Shown here: positions 42,986-51,408 of the stretch, piece by piece
Layout of the letters: the number at the start of each line of letters is the position of its first letter
How positions within the stretch are numbered: position 1 is the first letter of the stretch
From: Sphingomonas immobilis
GTDB taxonomy: Bacteria; Pseudomonadota; Alphaproteobacteria; Sphingomonadales; Sphingomonadaceae
Assembly: GCF_030580995.1 (NCBI RefSeq)
Contig: NZ_JAUQSZ010000014.1
Span: forward strand, 62,001 to 126,000
Reading direction: 5' to 3'
DNA length: 64,000 bases
Program-made: the position numbers and the translations under genes
The notes under the pieces: model-generated
Seen by the model: only the letters and a program-made list of their open reading frames with translations
Told to the model about the DNA's origin: nothing
Databases searched by the model: none

Positions 42986-43288
42986 TCAGTCGAACAATTC
43001 GCTCAGGAAGCCCTTGCGGCGACCCTTATGCCCCCGCTCGTAGCCGTGCTTTCCGCCATGATCGCCATGGCCGCGATCATCGGATGTTCCGAGGCGAACG
43101 CCGCTCAACGGCCGCGCGCTGTCATCGCCGGCGCTGCGCTCGATAATCTTGTCGAGTTCGCCGCGATCGAGCCAGACGCCACGACACTGCGGGCAATAGT
43201 CGATCTCAATGCCCTGCCGCTCGCTCATGACGAGATCGACGCGGCAAGTCGGGCATAGCAGCCCTGCGGAGGGACGGTTGTCTACCAT
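42986..43288 (-). CDS. Zinc-ribbon (zf-TFIIB) protein
   Basis: A 100-residue protein with a zinc ribbon C12-P-T-C15 ... C32-PQC35 RGVWLDRGELD, the zf-TFIIB signature. The tail is rich in His, Gly and Lys (DRGHGDHGGKHGYERGHKG) and may bind metal. RBS AAGGGAAT precedes ATG 43288. It starts the mgtC-MliC series. Confidence 0.78.
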   Translation of the reverse strand: MVDNRPSAGLLCPTCRVDLVMSERQGIEIDYCPQCRGVWLDRGELDKIIERSAGDDSARPLSGVRLGTSDDRGHGDHGGKHGYERGHKGRRKGFLSELFD

Positions 43289-43319
43289 GATGGATTCCCT
43301 TCTTTAGAATGCTGGCCCG

Positions 43320-43820
43320 TTAGTCGTTCGCGGCACCGCGAGGCGGCGGTGGTTTGATGGGGCGCCGATGATGCCGCATGGACCGCCCTGGCAGTCGCGA
43401 TTGCCGGCGCAGGAGGGCGAGAAACGCCGCATCCTGCAGCCGCATTGTTCGCCGCAGACCCTTGCGCATTATGCGGCCGGCCAGGCCGCCGATGATGCCA
43501 CGACATTCGACCGAATGGTGAATGCAGACACCGTTCGCGATCGGTTCGATCTCGTAGCGTTCGTCGAAGGTGAGGAAGCCCTTCACGCCCATCTGCCAAC
43601 CGATGAGCTGGGGCTTGGTCAGGCGGTTGATGATCATTTGCGTCGTCATCTTGCGGTCGCCTTTGAAGAGCAGCCAGGTGACGTCCATTTCGGCACCGCG
43701 TTCGGCATCGCCCGCAATACGATAGATCGGATGCCATCGTGCGTAGCCTCTCAGATCGGAGATCAGCGACCAAACCCGCAGCGCGGACATATTGAACTCG
43801 AAACTTGTCTCTTCCTTCAT
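43320..43820 (-). CDS. SRPBCC-family protein
   Basis: A 166-residue protein beginning SFEFNMSALRVWSLISDLRGYARWHP, the START/polyketide-cyclase-like N terminus, with VCIHHSVECRGIIGGLAG later. The family binds hydrophobic ligands; no substrate can be named. The C-terminal 30 residues are basic and proline-rich. It lies 155 bases from the DUF190 gene. Confidence 0.72.
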   Translation of the reverse strand: MKEETSFEFNMSALRVWSLISDLRGYARWHPIYRIAGDAERGAEMDVTWLLFKGDRKMTTQMIINRLTKPQLIGWQMGVKGFLTFDERYEIEPIANGVCIHHSVECRGIIGGLAGRIMRKGLRRTMRLQDAAFLALLRRQSRLPGRSMRHHRRPIKPPPPRGAAND

Positions 43821-43975
43821 GGCTGCCTGTCCTGTCCGGCCAAGGCGCGGCGAAACCGGAGGCCGCGCAGAGGCGGCCGCCTCCCCGATTGGGCGGGGGA
43901 TTGATGGGAGCTGGTGGGGCGTCGAGGGCTTGCATGGCGCAAGCCCTCTCGCTTGCCGGACCGCGGTTCATAGTC

Positions 43976-44317
43976 TTAGGCTTCCAGCGTCTTGCTGGCC
44001 TTGCCACCAATGACCTCGACCGCCTCAAGGGTCATCAGCCCGATGTCGGGTACATCGCTCAAGGCAGACACGAACGCGCGCAAAGCGTCCTCGAAATCGA
44101 CGATTTCGATCACCACTGCCCGATCACTCTCAAGCACATGGCGTCGGTGGACGTGCGCCGATGCCCCGAAGCCTATCAGCGCCTCCAGCACCGTCAGGCC
44201 AGCCATCTTTCGATCGCGCGCCAGCGAGGCCACATATTCGAAGACCTTGCGATCGCCGATATAGGCCGCCTCGTCCGTATAGATGCGCAGCAGTTTCCGG
44301 ACAGGTTCTACCATCAT
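43976..44317 (-). CDS. DUF190 protein (PII-like)
   Basis: A 113-residue protein: KLLRIYTDEAAYIGDRKVFEYVA is the DUF190 start; VLEALIGFGASAHVHRR and DFEDALRAFVSAL complete the fold. DUF190 proteins are PII-like and often accompany metal transporters; a binding signal has been proposed but not shown here. Its first codons (ATGATG) overlap the czcA stop, with AAAGGAG inside the end of czcA. Confidence 0.82.
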   Translation of the reverse strand: MMVEPVRKLLRIYTDEAAYIGDRKVFEYVASLARDRKMAGLTVLEALIGFGASAHVHRRHVLESDRAVVIEIVDFEDALRAFVSALSDVPDIGLMTLEAVEVIGGKASKTLEA

Positions 44318-47300
44318 GCTTCTCCTTTCAGGTGGGCGGGTTCCTCGCCATGCGGCGTGCTCGCCTCTTGCTCATTTTGACGATCGGTCCGCCCGAGGAT
44401 CACTTTCGCGATCGCCGGCAGCACCAGCAGTGTCAGGATGGTGGCCGCGACGAGACCACCGATCACGGTGACGGCCAGCGGCTTCTGCACCTCAGCACCA
44501 GTGCCGTGGGCGAGCGCCATCGGCACGAAGCCGATCGCGGGCACGAACCCGGTCATGATGACCGCCCGCATCTTCTCGGCCATGCCGTGGCGGATCGCCT
44601 CCGCCACCGGCAATCCAGCTTCGATGCGCTCCCGGATCGCGGACATCACAACAAGGCCGTTCAGCACCGCCACGCCGGCAAGACAGATGAACCCGACCGC
44701 CGCCGACACCGAAAAGTTGATGCCGGTCAGCAGCAGGGTAAACACGCCGCCCGCCAGACCAAGTGGCACCGCCAAAAACACCGATGCTGCCCTGCCGAAG
44801 CCGCCGAGTGCCATGTAGAGCAACCCGAAGATTACCAGGAAGCACAGCGGCACCACGATCGATAGCCGCTTCGATGCCGCTGCCAAATTCTCGAACTGAC
44901 CGCCCCATTCGAGGTAGTAACCGGCAGGCAACTTGACCTGTGCGATCTTTGCCTGCGCTTCCTGGACGAATGAACCCGCATCGCGGCCGCCCAGATTGAC
45001 CTGGACGACCACACGACGCTTGCCGTTCTCCCGGCTGATCTGGTTCAGACCTTCCGTCAGCCGGATTTGCGCCACTTGCGCAAGCGGCACCTGGGCACGC
45101 GGCCGTCCCTCGACTTCCGGCAGCAGCACCGGCAGCGTCCGGATTTCGTCAAGGTTCGCGCGCGTGGCCTCAGGCACGCGCACGGTGACATCGAACCGCC
45201 GATCGCCCTCATAGACGAGCCCCGATTCACGGCCGCCGAGCCCTGCCGCAACCGTGTCCGCGACGTCGCGCACCGTAAGACCCAACCGCGCTATCGCCGC
45301 GCGGTCGAGCCTTACATCAAGCGCCGGCGCACCACCGACCTGCTCGGCCTTGACGCTCGCCGCACCGGGTACGGTCTGAAGCACCCGCACCATCTCGTTG
45401 GCGGTCAGCGCCATCTTGTCGAGATCGTCGCCGTAGAGCTTGATCGCGACATCGCCGCGGACACCGGCGATTAGTTCGTTGAAGCGGAGCTGGATCGGCT
45501 GACTGACCTCGTAGAGATTTCCGAGGAGCCCTTTGGTAGCTTTCTCAATCTTCGCGACCACGTCGGCTTTAGTCGTACCCTCGGCCCACTCTTCCTTCTC
45601 CTTCAGAATGACGAAGCCGTCGGATACGTTCGGCGGCATCGGGTCGCTGGCTACTTCCGCCGTGCCGGTCTTGGAAAACATCAAGGCGACTTCCGGAATC
45701 TTTATCACCGCCTCTTCGACCTTGCGTTCCATTGCCAGCGACTGATCGAGGCTGACCGAGGGCACGCGAGTCGATGCGAAGGCGAGATTCTTCTCGTCGA
45801 GCTGCGGAATGAACTCCGATCCCAGCAAGCCAAATGCGGGAATTGCCGCCAAAAAGAAGGCTAACCCCCCCAGGATGAACGGCCACGGGCGTGCGATCGC
45901 CTTGTCCAGCAAAGGCAGGTAGCGGTCCTTGGACTTCCGGATCAACCACACGTCCTTTTCCGCGACTTTTCCGCGAATCATGATCGCCACCAGCGCCGGC
46001 ACCAGCGTGATCGCCAGAACGAAAGCCGCCACCAGCGCGAGCATGATGGTGATCGCCATCGGCGAGAACGTCTTGCCCTCGGTGCCCGTGAACGTCAGGA
46101 GCGGGGCGAAGGCGAGGAGGATGATCGCCTGACCATATACGGTCGGCTTGATCATCTCCTGCGCGGCCCGCATCGTCTCCTCGAGCCGTTCTCGCAGAGA
46201 AAGCAGCCGGCCTTCATGTTCCTGTCGATGCGCCAATCTGGCGAGGCAGTTTTCGATGATGATGACCGCGCCGTCGACGATCAAACCGAAGTCGAGCGCG
46301 CCCAGGCTCATCAGGTTTCCGGGGACTTTGAAGGCGTTCATCCCCATCGCCATCATCAGAAACGAGAACGGAATCACCAGTGTCGCGATAATCGCCGCGC
46401 GCCAATTGCCGAGCAGCAGAAACAACGACGCCGCAACGAGGATTGCGCCTTCGGTGAGGTTGCGCTGCACCGTAGCCACCGTGGCCCCAACCAACGCCGC
46501 GCGGTTCAGCACAACCTTCACCTCGATACCCGGCGGCAGCGTCTTTGCTACCTGATCGAGCTTGGCAGTTGCCGACTCAGCTACGACGCGGCTGTTCTGG
46601 CCGATCAACATCAGCACAGTGCCAATGACCGCCTCCCGGCCGTTCATGCTGCCGGCACCCGTCCGCAAATCGCCACCAACGCGAACATTCGCGATCTGGC
46701 CGATGGTAATTGGCGTTCCGCCTCGTGTCGCCGCGACCGCGTTGCGGATTTCATCAACGGTTCGCACGCGTGAGTCGACGCGCACGAGATAGGCTTCGCC
46801 GCCGCGGTTATAGTAATTCGCACCGACCGCAAGATTGGCGTTTTCGAGAGCCTGGCCGAGCTCGCTGTACGAGACACCGAAACTGGCGAGCTTGGTCGGA
46901 TCCGGCTCGACCACGAAGGTCTTGGCATAGCCGCCAATCGAATCGACCCCCGCAATGCCTTTAACCGACCGCAGTTGAGGGCCGATAATCCAATCCTGAA
47001 CGGTGCGCAGGTAGCTCGCTTTGGCCACCCCATCGGTCAGCCGCTCGCCTTCGGGTGTCAGATAGCTGCCGTCAGGCTGCCAGCCGGGTTGGCCAGCAAC
47101 TTTTTTGGCGCCCTTCCCGTCCGGGTTGGCATAATCAACGGTGTACATGACGATTTCGCCTAGGCCGGTCGACACCGGTCCAACCTGCGGCTGCACGCCG
47201 TCGGGCAGGTTTTCTGTCGCTTGGCGCAGCCGTTCACCTACCTGCTGACGCGCAAAATAGAGATCGGTATCGTCAGTGAAGATCGCGCTGACCTGGCTGA

Positions 47301-47568
47301 AGCCGTTACGCGAGATAGAGCGCGTCGTTTCCAGGCCGGGGATGCCGGCGAGCGCGATTTCGACCGGATAGGTTACGAGTTTCTCGATCTCGACCGGCGA
47401 GAGCCGCGGGTCGACCGTATTGATCTGAACCTGTTTGGTGGTGATGTCGGGCACCGCGTCGATCGGCAGCTTGGAGAGCTGCCACACGCCAAGACCGGCG
47501 ATGACGAGGAACAAGGCTAGGACCGTCCAGCGAGCGCGGACGGAAAGCGCCATAAGGTTGGCTATCAT
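44314..47568 (-). CDS. czcA: CzcA-type heavy-metal RND efflux pump
   Basis: A 1084-residue HME-RND permease. N-terminal helix (ARWTVLALFLVIAGLGVWQL) and the SKLPIDAVPDITTKQVQI start; DFGLIVDGAVIIIEN is the helix-4 signature of Czc/Cnr-type transporters (divalent Zn, Co, Cd, Ni), different from the CusA version. It moves metal from periplasm to outside with CzcB and CzcC. The stop region carries the DUF190 ribosome-binding site. Confidence 0.94.
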   Translation of the reverse strand: MIANLMALSVRARWTVLALFLVIAGLGVWQLSKLPIDAVPDITTKQVQINTVDPRLSPVEIEKLVTYPVEIALAGIPGLETTRSISRNGFSQVSAIFTDDTDLYFARQQVGERLRQATENLPDGVQPQVGPVSTGLGEIVMYTVDYANPDGKGAKKVAGQPGWQPDGSYLTPEGERLTDGVAKASYLRTVQDWIIGPQLRSVKGIAGVDSIGGYAKTFVVEPDPTKLASFGVSYSELGQALENANLAVGANYYNRGGEAYLVRVDSRVRTVDEIRNAVAATRGGTPITIGQIANVRVGGDLRTGAGSMNGREAVIGTVLMLIGQNSRVVAESATAKLDQVAKTLPPGIEVKVVLNRAALVGATVATVQRNLTEGAILVAASLFLLLGNWRAAIIATLVIPFSFLMMAMGMNAFKVPGNLMSLGALDFGLIVDGAVIIIENCLARLAHRQEHEGRLLSLRERLEETMRAAQEMIKPTVYGQAIILLAFAPLLTFTGTEGKTFSPMAITIMLALVAAFVLAITLVPALVAIMIRGKVAEKDVWLIRKSKDRYLPLLDKAIARPWPFILGGLAFFLAAIPAFGLLGSEFIPQLDEKNLAFASTRVPSVSLDQSLAMERKVEEAVIKIPEVALMFSKTGTAEVASDPMPPNVSDGFVILKEKEEWAEGTTKADVVAKIEKATKGLLGNLYEVSQPIQLRFNELIAGVRGDVAIKLYGDDLDKMALTANEMVRVLQTVPGAASVKAEQVGGAPALDVRLDRAAIARLGLTVRDVADTVAAGLGGRESGLVYEGDRRFDVTVRVPEATRANLDEIRTLPVLLPEVEGRPRAQVPLAQVAQIRLTEGLNQISRENGKRRVVVQVNLGGRDAGSFVQEAQAKIAQVKLPAGYYLEWGGQFENLAAASKRLSIVVPLCFLVIFGLLYMALGGFGRAASVFLAVPLGLAGGVFTLLLTGINFSVSAAVGFICLAGVAVLNGLVVMSAIRERIEAGLPVAEAIRHGMAEKMRAVIMTGFVPAIGFVPMALAHGTGAEVQKPLAVTVIGGLVAATILTLLVLPAIAKVILGRTDRQNEQEASTPHGEEPAHLKGEA

Positions 47569-47571
47569 GGC

Positions 47572-48738
47572 TTATTCTTCCTCGCCCGCGCCCTTGCCGA
47601 GTTCGGCCTTGAGCAGGAATGCGTTCTTGGTTGCGACCTGGCTGCCGCCAACGAGACCCTTCAGGATCTCGACGCGACCGCTGCTACGCTGCCCGATCGT
47701 GACATTCTGAGCGCGGAAGCCCTGCGCGGTCCGCACGAACACGATGTCGCGCCCCTCGAGCGTCTGGACCGCATCCTCCGGCACCACGATCGCATTGGAC
47801 GTGCCACCACGGCTCGGCAGCAATCGCACCCGCACCGCGAGACCCGGCTGAAGCGTGCCGGGCACATCGAGGACGGCGGTCGCTGAGCGCGTGTCGTTGG
47901 CAAGTCCTGGCGTGACGGCACGCACCTTTGCCTCGACTGTCCGCCCGTCAGGCAGCTCGATGATCGCTCGGTCACCTGGCGAGAGCCGTTGCGCGTCAGT
48001 GGGTCCGACGGAAGCCTCTATCTGAATCTTCGACGCATCCGCGACGCGCATCAGCTCGGTCTCGGGCTGGACGAACGCGCCTAGGCTGACATTCTCCGAG
48101 GTGACACGGCCTGAAATCGGGCTCGACACCAGCACACCGCGACCGTCCGATGTCACCCGTGCGGCCCCTGCAGCCACACTGGCGCGGCGCGCTTCTGCGG
48201 CGGCCGATGCGGCTTCCGCCTCGGCCTGTTCCAGCTCGACCCGCGCCGAGACCTTTTGGCGGAACAGATATTGCTCACGGGCGAGTGCCTTTTGCGCGAG
48301 CGTCAACTTGGCAGCCGCAGCGGTGCGATCGGCGGCAAACTGCGCCGCGTCCCGGCTTTCGACGACAGCAAGCGTTTCGCCGGCGCGCACGGGATCACCG
48401 AGCCGCTTCAACAGCCGTGTGACCGCGCCGGCGGCGCGGGCGGTCACGATCGCTTCGCCCTGTGGTGACGCGCTGACCGTAGCCTGCGCGACGATCTCCG
48501 CGCCGAGTCCACCCGGGTTGATCGTCTCGGTGGCAATACCGGCTTGCTGGACCACCTGCGCGGTCATCGCCACCGTATCAGGGGCCTTTTCCACCTCCGC
48601 AGGCGCAGCGGCATTGCCGCTTGCCGCTTCCGTCGCGGCGGGTTCATTCCCAGTCCAGCGTGCGATCCCGTAACCACCAAGTGCGGCGACAATCGCGACG
48701 GCGGCGCCGCCGCCTAGCAGGCGCTTATCCATCATCAT
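47572..48738 (-). CDS. czcB: CzcB-type RND adaptor
   Basis: A 388-residue membrane-fusion protein: signal/anchor (GGGAAVAIVAALGGYGIARWTG), lipoyl-like domain (AEIVAQATVSASPQGEAIVTARAAGAV), a coiled hairpin (AAKLTLAQKALAREQYLF ... ASAAAEARRAS) and beta-barrel regions. No His-rich or CusF-like extension is seen. It overlaps the czcC stop by 4 bases. Confidence 0.92.
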   Translation of the reverse strand: MMMDKRLLGGGAAVAIVAALGGYGIARWTGNEPAATEAASGNAAAPAEVEKAPDTVAMTAQVVQQAGIATETINPGGLGAEIVAQATVSASPQGEAIVTARAAGAVTRLLKRLGDPVRAGETLAVVESRDAAQFAADRTAAAAKLTLAQKALAREQYLFRQKVSARVELEQAEAEAASAAAEARRASVAAGAARVTSDGRGVLVSSPISGRVTSENVSLGAFVQPETELMRVADASKIQIEASVGPTDAQRLSPGDRAIIELPDGRTVEAKVRAVTPGLANDTRSATAVLDVPGTLQPGLAVRVRLLPSRGGTSNAIVVPEDAVQTLEGRDIVFVRTAQGFRAQNVTIGQRSSGRVEILKGLVGGSQVATKNAFLLKAELGKGAGEEE

Positions 48739-50093
48739 CGATCATCTCCGGAAATCGTGGGGGCCGGCGTCGTGAGCCGGTCGAGCCGAGCCTGCGCGTC
48801 GTGATACGCAGCGAGTGCATCGACGTAGGTCTGGCGGGTTTGCGAAAGGGTGCGCTCGGCATCGAGAAGCGCGATCTGGTCAAACTTGCCCTGACTCCAA
48901 CCGATCCGGGCGATGCGGGCGGCTTCCTGGGCCGCAGCGAGGCCAGGACCACCTGCCGCCCGCGCCGTCGCGGCAGCATTCGCCACCTCGGTCTGCGCAC
49001 TGGCAATCTGTTGACGCGTATCGACCACCGCGAGGTTGCGCAGCGCGATGGCCTGCGTCTGTTCGGACCGCGATTGCGCCACAAAGGCGCTCCCGTTGTT
49101 GAAAAACGGGATCGGAATCGAGATACCGACCACAGCCGCTGTATCGTTAGTCGCCTCCAACCGGCGAGCGAAGGTGCTGACGGTCAGATCGGGCACCCGC
49201 AGCGATCTCGCAACCCGGACCTGCGCATCTGCGGTACGAACGTCGGCTTCCGCAGCAGCCAGCGCCAACGTGCCTTCGACGTCGATGGGTCGGGGCGGTC
49301 CGTAGCCATCGATTCGCTCGAACCATGCGCGATCAAGCGGTCCCGTCACCTGCACAGCAAGCAATGTCTCAAGATTGGCACGCGCCGCCTGTGCCTGACG
49401 GGCGGCACTGTCGGCCGCGACTTGCGCATTGATGCGCAGCACGTCTGCCCGTTGTTGCTCGATCGGGCCGACGTCGCCGGCCTTGACGCGCTCGCTAGAG
49501 ACGCGGAACGCGTTGTTGGCGATCCCAGCCTGCTCGCTCAGCACCTCTGCCCGACGCTCGGCAGCAGCGGCTTCGATATAAAGCTGCGTAATCCGCAGGC
49601 GGAGATCCGCTCTCGCGATTTCAGCCTGGACCTGCGCGCGAGTTAGGCGAGCGGTTGCAAGCGCGACACGCGCCGGCCGCTTGCCACCCAGCTCTAGCGG
49701 GAGCGCAACACCGACCGTCGTTTCGGAACTCCGCAGCCCCTTGTAGACGCCGGTGCCAGCGACGTTCTCGACCTGAGCCTGAAGCTCGGGGTTGGGGCGC
49801 AGGCCGGCAACTCGCCGTGCCGCTGTCGCGGCGCCGACGCCGGCAGTCGCCGCCGCGACCGATGGAAGCGGGGCTGGATTATTACCCTCAGGTCCCGATG
49901 CCGCGCCATTACGGGCGGCGGCCGACGGGGCTGATGGCATCCCGCCCGCAGCAAGCGCATTCTCAAGCGAGAACGCGTCTGCCGCTTGTGACGAAGGGTT
50001 CGCCGCCGGAATGCCGGGCGGCAATGCTGTCTGCGCCCCGGCCGTACTGGCCAAGGTCGCCGCGACCATAACGGCCGCGATTGTACGATACAT
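48735..50093 (-). CDS. czcC: CzcC-type outer-membrane factor
   Basis: A 452-residue TolC-family protein with a signal peptide (YRTIAAVMVAATLASTAGA). The two long coiled helices per repeat are visible (ARLTRAQVQAEIARADLRL; QTEVANAAATARAAG). ATG 50093 is chosen because AGGAG is 9 bases upstream. It is the first czc gene; 65 bases separate it from the upstream His-rich gene. Confidence 0.92.
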   Translation of the reverse strand: MYRTIAAVMVAATLASTAGAQTALPPGIPAANPSSQAADAFSLENALAAGGMPSAPSAAARNGAASGPEGNNPAPLPSVAAATAGVGAATAARRVAGLRPNPELQAQVENVAGTGVYKGLRSSETTVGVALPLELGGKRPARVALATARLTRAQVQAEIARADLRLRITQLYIEAAAAERRAEVLSEQAGIANNAFRVSSERVKAGDVGPIEQQRADVLRINAQVAADSAARQAQAARANLETLLAVQVTGPLDRAWFERIDGYGPPRPIDVEGTLALAAAEADVRTADAQVRVARSLRVPDLTVSTFARRLEATNDTAAVVGISIPIPFFNNGSAFVAQSRSEQTQAIALRNLAVVDTRQQIASAQTEVANAAATARAAGGPGLAAAQEAARIARIGWSQGKFDQIALLDAERTLSQTRQTYVDALAAYHDAQARLDRLTTPAPTISGDDR

Positions 50094-50158
50094 AGATGAT
50101 GACTCCTGACGAACCGGATTCGCCCCGCGCGGCAATGGCCGGCGAGGTCAGCGGATCG

Positions 50159-50578
50159 TCAGGCTTGTGGGGGCCTCAGCGCCGGATCGGCAGTTGAGAG
50201 CGGCCGCATGGAATGGCTCGCGAAAATGGGGGCAAGCCGAAGGTCGTGCGTGAGCGCGGCATTGGAGATCTTGACCGGCGCTGCGACATGATCACCGTGG
50301 CAGCCGCCGTGATGGTGAGGATACCCTTTGTCACCATCGGAGGGCACTTGATCGGCGTCGCCGGGCGCATGGCCTAGAGCAACTTCGTCCACGCCTATTT
50401 CCTGGGATGTAACGCTTACATCCGGCCGTTCCAGCACATGCGCCGTCGCCGTCGTCCCAAGGGAAAGGACGATCGCCAAATAAGCAAGGATGTTGAGCAA
50501 GCGTCGCACGGACAACCGACTAACAGGAAAGCCGACAACGGGATAGCCCCGACATCGCATAAAGGAATGAGATGTCAT
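50159..50578 (-). CDS. Exported His-rich protein upstream of czcC
   Basis: A 139-residue protein with a hydrophobic N-terminal segment (RLLNILAYLAIVLSLGTTATA) followed by a soluble part with PHHHGGCHGDH (about residues 92-102), a metal-binding-like cluster. CzcI/CnrX-type periplasmic metal sensors or buffers occupy this position in other czc loci, but sequence identity to them is not established. ATG 50578 has no clear ribosome-binding site. Confidence 0.6.
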   Translation of the reverse strand: MTSHSFMRCRGYPVVGFPVSRLSVRRLLNILAYLAIVLSLGTTATAHVLERPDVSVTSQEIGVDEVALGHAPGDADQVPSDGDKGYPHHHGGCHGDHVAAPVKISNAALTHDLRLAPIFASHSMRPLSTADPALRPPQA

Positions 50579-50637
50579 CGCATAATCTCGGGCGATCGGG
50601 CGGGTCTTGCGCGAAGGCGGATTGCGATGGAAAGCAT

Positions 50638-51315
50638 CTATTTGCGCTCCAGCAGCTGCAAGCTGCCAGAAGTCAGCGGAAGTTGTGCCGACGCATCCTC
50701 AGATGGTTTGGGATATAGCTCCGTCCGCGCCTGGATAATGATTTGAAGGCCACCCCAAATGCCGAGCCCTGCCATGATCAGGGCTACCGCCAGATCCGGC
50801 CAAGCCGTGCCCGTGCCGAGCACACCTGCGGCGGCAAGCAATACTGCCAAATTACCGATGGCGTCGTTACGCGAGCAGATCCACACCGATCGCATATTCG
50901 CGTCGCCGCTCCGATAGCGGTAGAGCATGAGCGCAACGCTGCCATTTGCGACCAGTGCGATCACGCCGACGATACCCATCGTCCCAGCTTGCGGTATGCC
51001 CCCGCCCAGCGCGGCAAGCAGCGTCGTGATCAAGACGTAGAGGCCGAAGGCAAGGATGGTGCCGCCTTTCAGCAATGCGGCGCGCGACCGCCAGCCCAGC
51101 GCCATGCTCGCGACCCCGAGGCTGATCGCATAATTGGCGGAGTCGCCTAGAAAATCGAGCGCGTCCGCCTGGAGCGAACGCGACCCCGAGGCGATACCCG
51201 CGACGATCTCGCCGGCGAACATCGTCAGATTGATCGCAAGAGCGATCCACAGCACGCGGCGCCAGCGCGGATCGGGCGCCGCCGGCGCATCCGACTGGCA
51301 GCTGCTACAGACCAT
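50638..51315 (-). CDS. Cation diffusion facilitator without C-terminal domain (2)
   Basis: A 225-residue CDF-type protein beginning MVCSSCQSDAPA, with six predicted helices. LQADALDFLGDSANYAISLG (helix 2) and VWICSRNDAIGNLAVLLA (helix 5) carry the D-x-x-x-D/N metal positions. It ends soon after helix 6, as does the other CDF in this window. The leading CSSC may bind metal. It is the first gene after a MerR-type operator and probably heads the unit CDF, His-rich protein, czcCBA. Confidence 0.82.
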   Translation of the reverse strand: MVCSSCQSDAPAAPDPRWRRVLWIALAINLTMFAGEIVAGIASGSRSLQADALDFLGDSANYAISLGVASMALGWRSRAALLKGGTILAFGLYVLITTLLAALGGGIPQAGTMGIVGVIALVANGSVALMLYRYRSGDANMRSVWICSRNDAIGNLAVLLAAAGVLGTGTAWPDLAVALIMAGLGIWGGLQIIIQARTELYPKPSEDASAQLPLTSGSLQLLERK

Positions 51316-51347
51316 GATTTTCCACGCGTGCAAGCATCATGAGAAGC

Positions 51348-51378
51348 CTTATGCACCCTCTAGCTACTAGAGGGTCAA
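51348..51378 (-). promoter_or_regulatory. MerR-type promoter of the CDF-czc unit
   Basis: On the minus strand TTGACC (51378-51373) and CATAAG (51353-51348) with a 19-base spacer holding the dyad ACCCTCTAG-CTA-CTAGAGGGT (51355-51375, perfect 9-bp arms). The long 19-bp spacer and this dyad are the signature of promoters untwisted by MerR-family metal regulators. Confidence 0.85.
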
Positions 51379-51408
51379 GACGAATATCGCTTCCTGCTCT
51401 GCTCTTCA

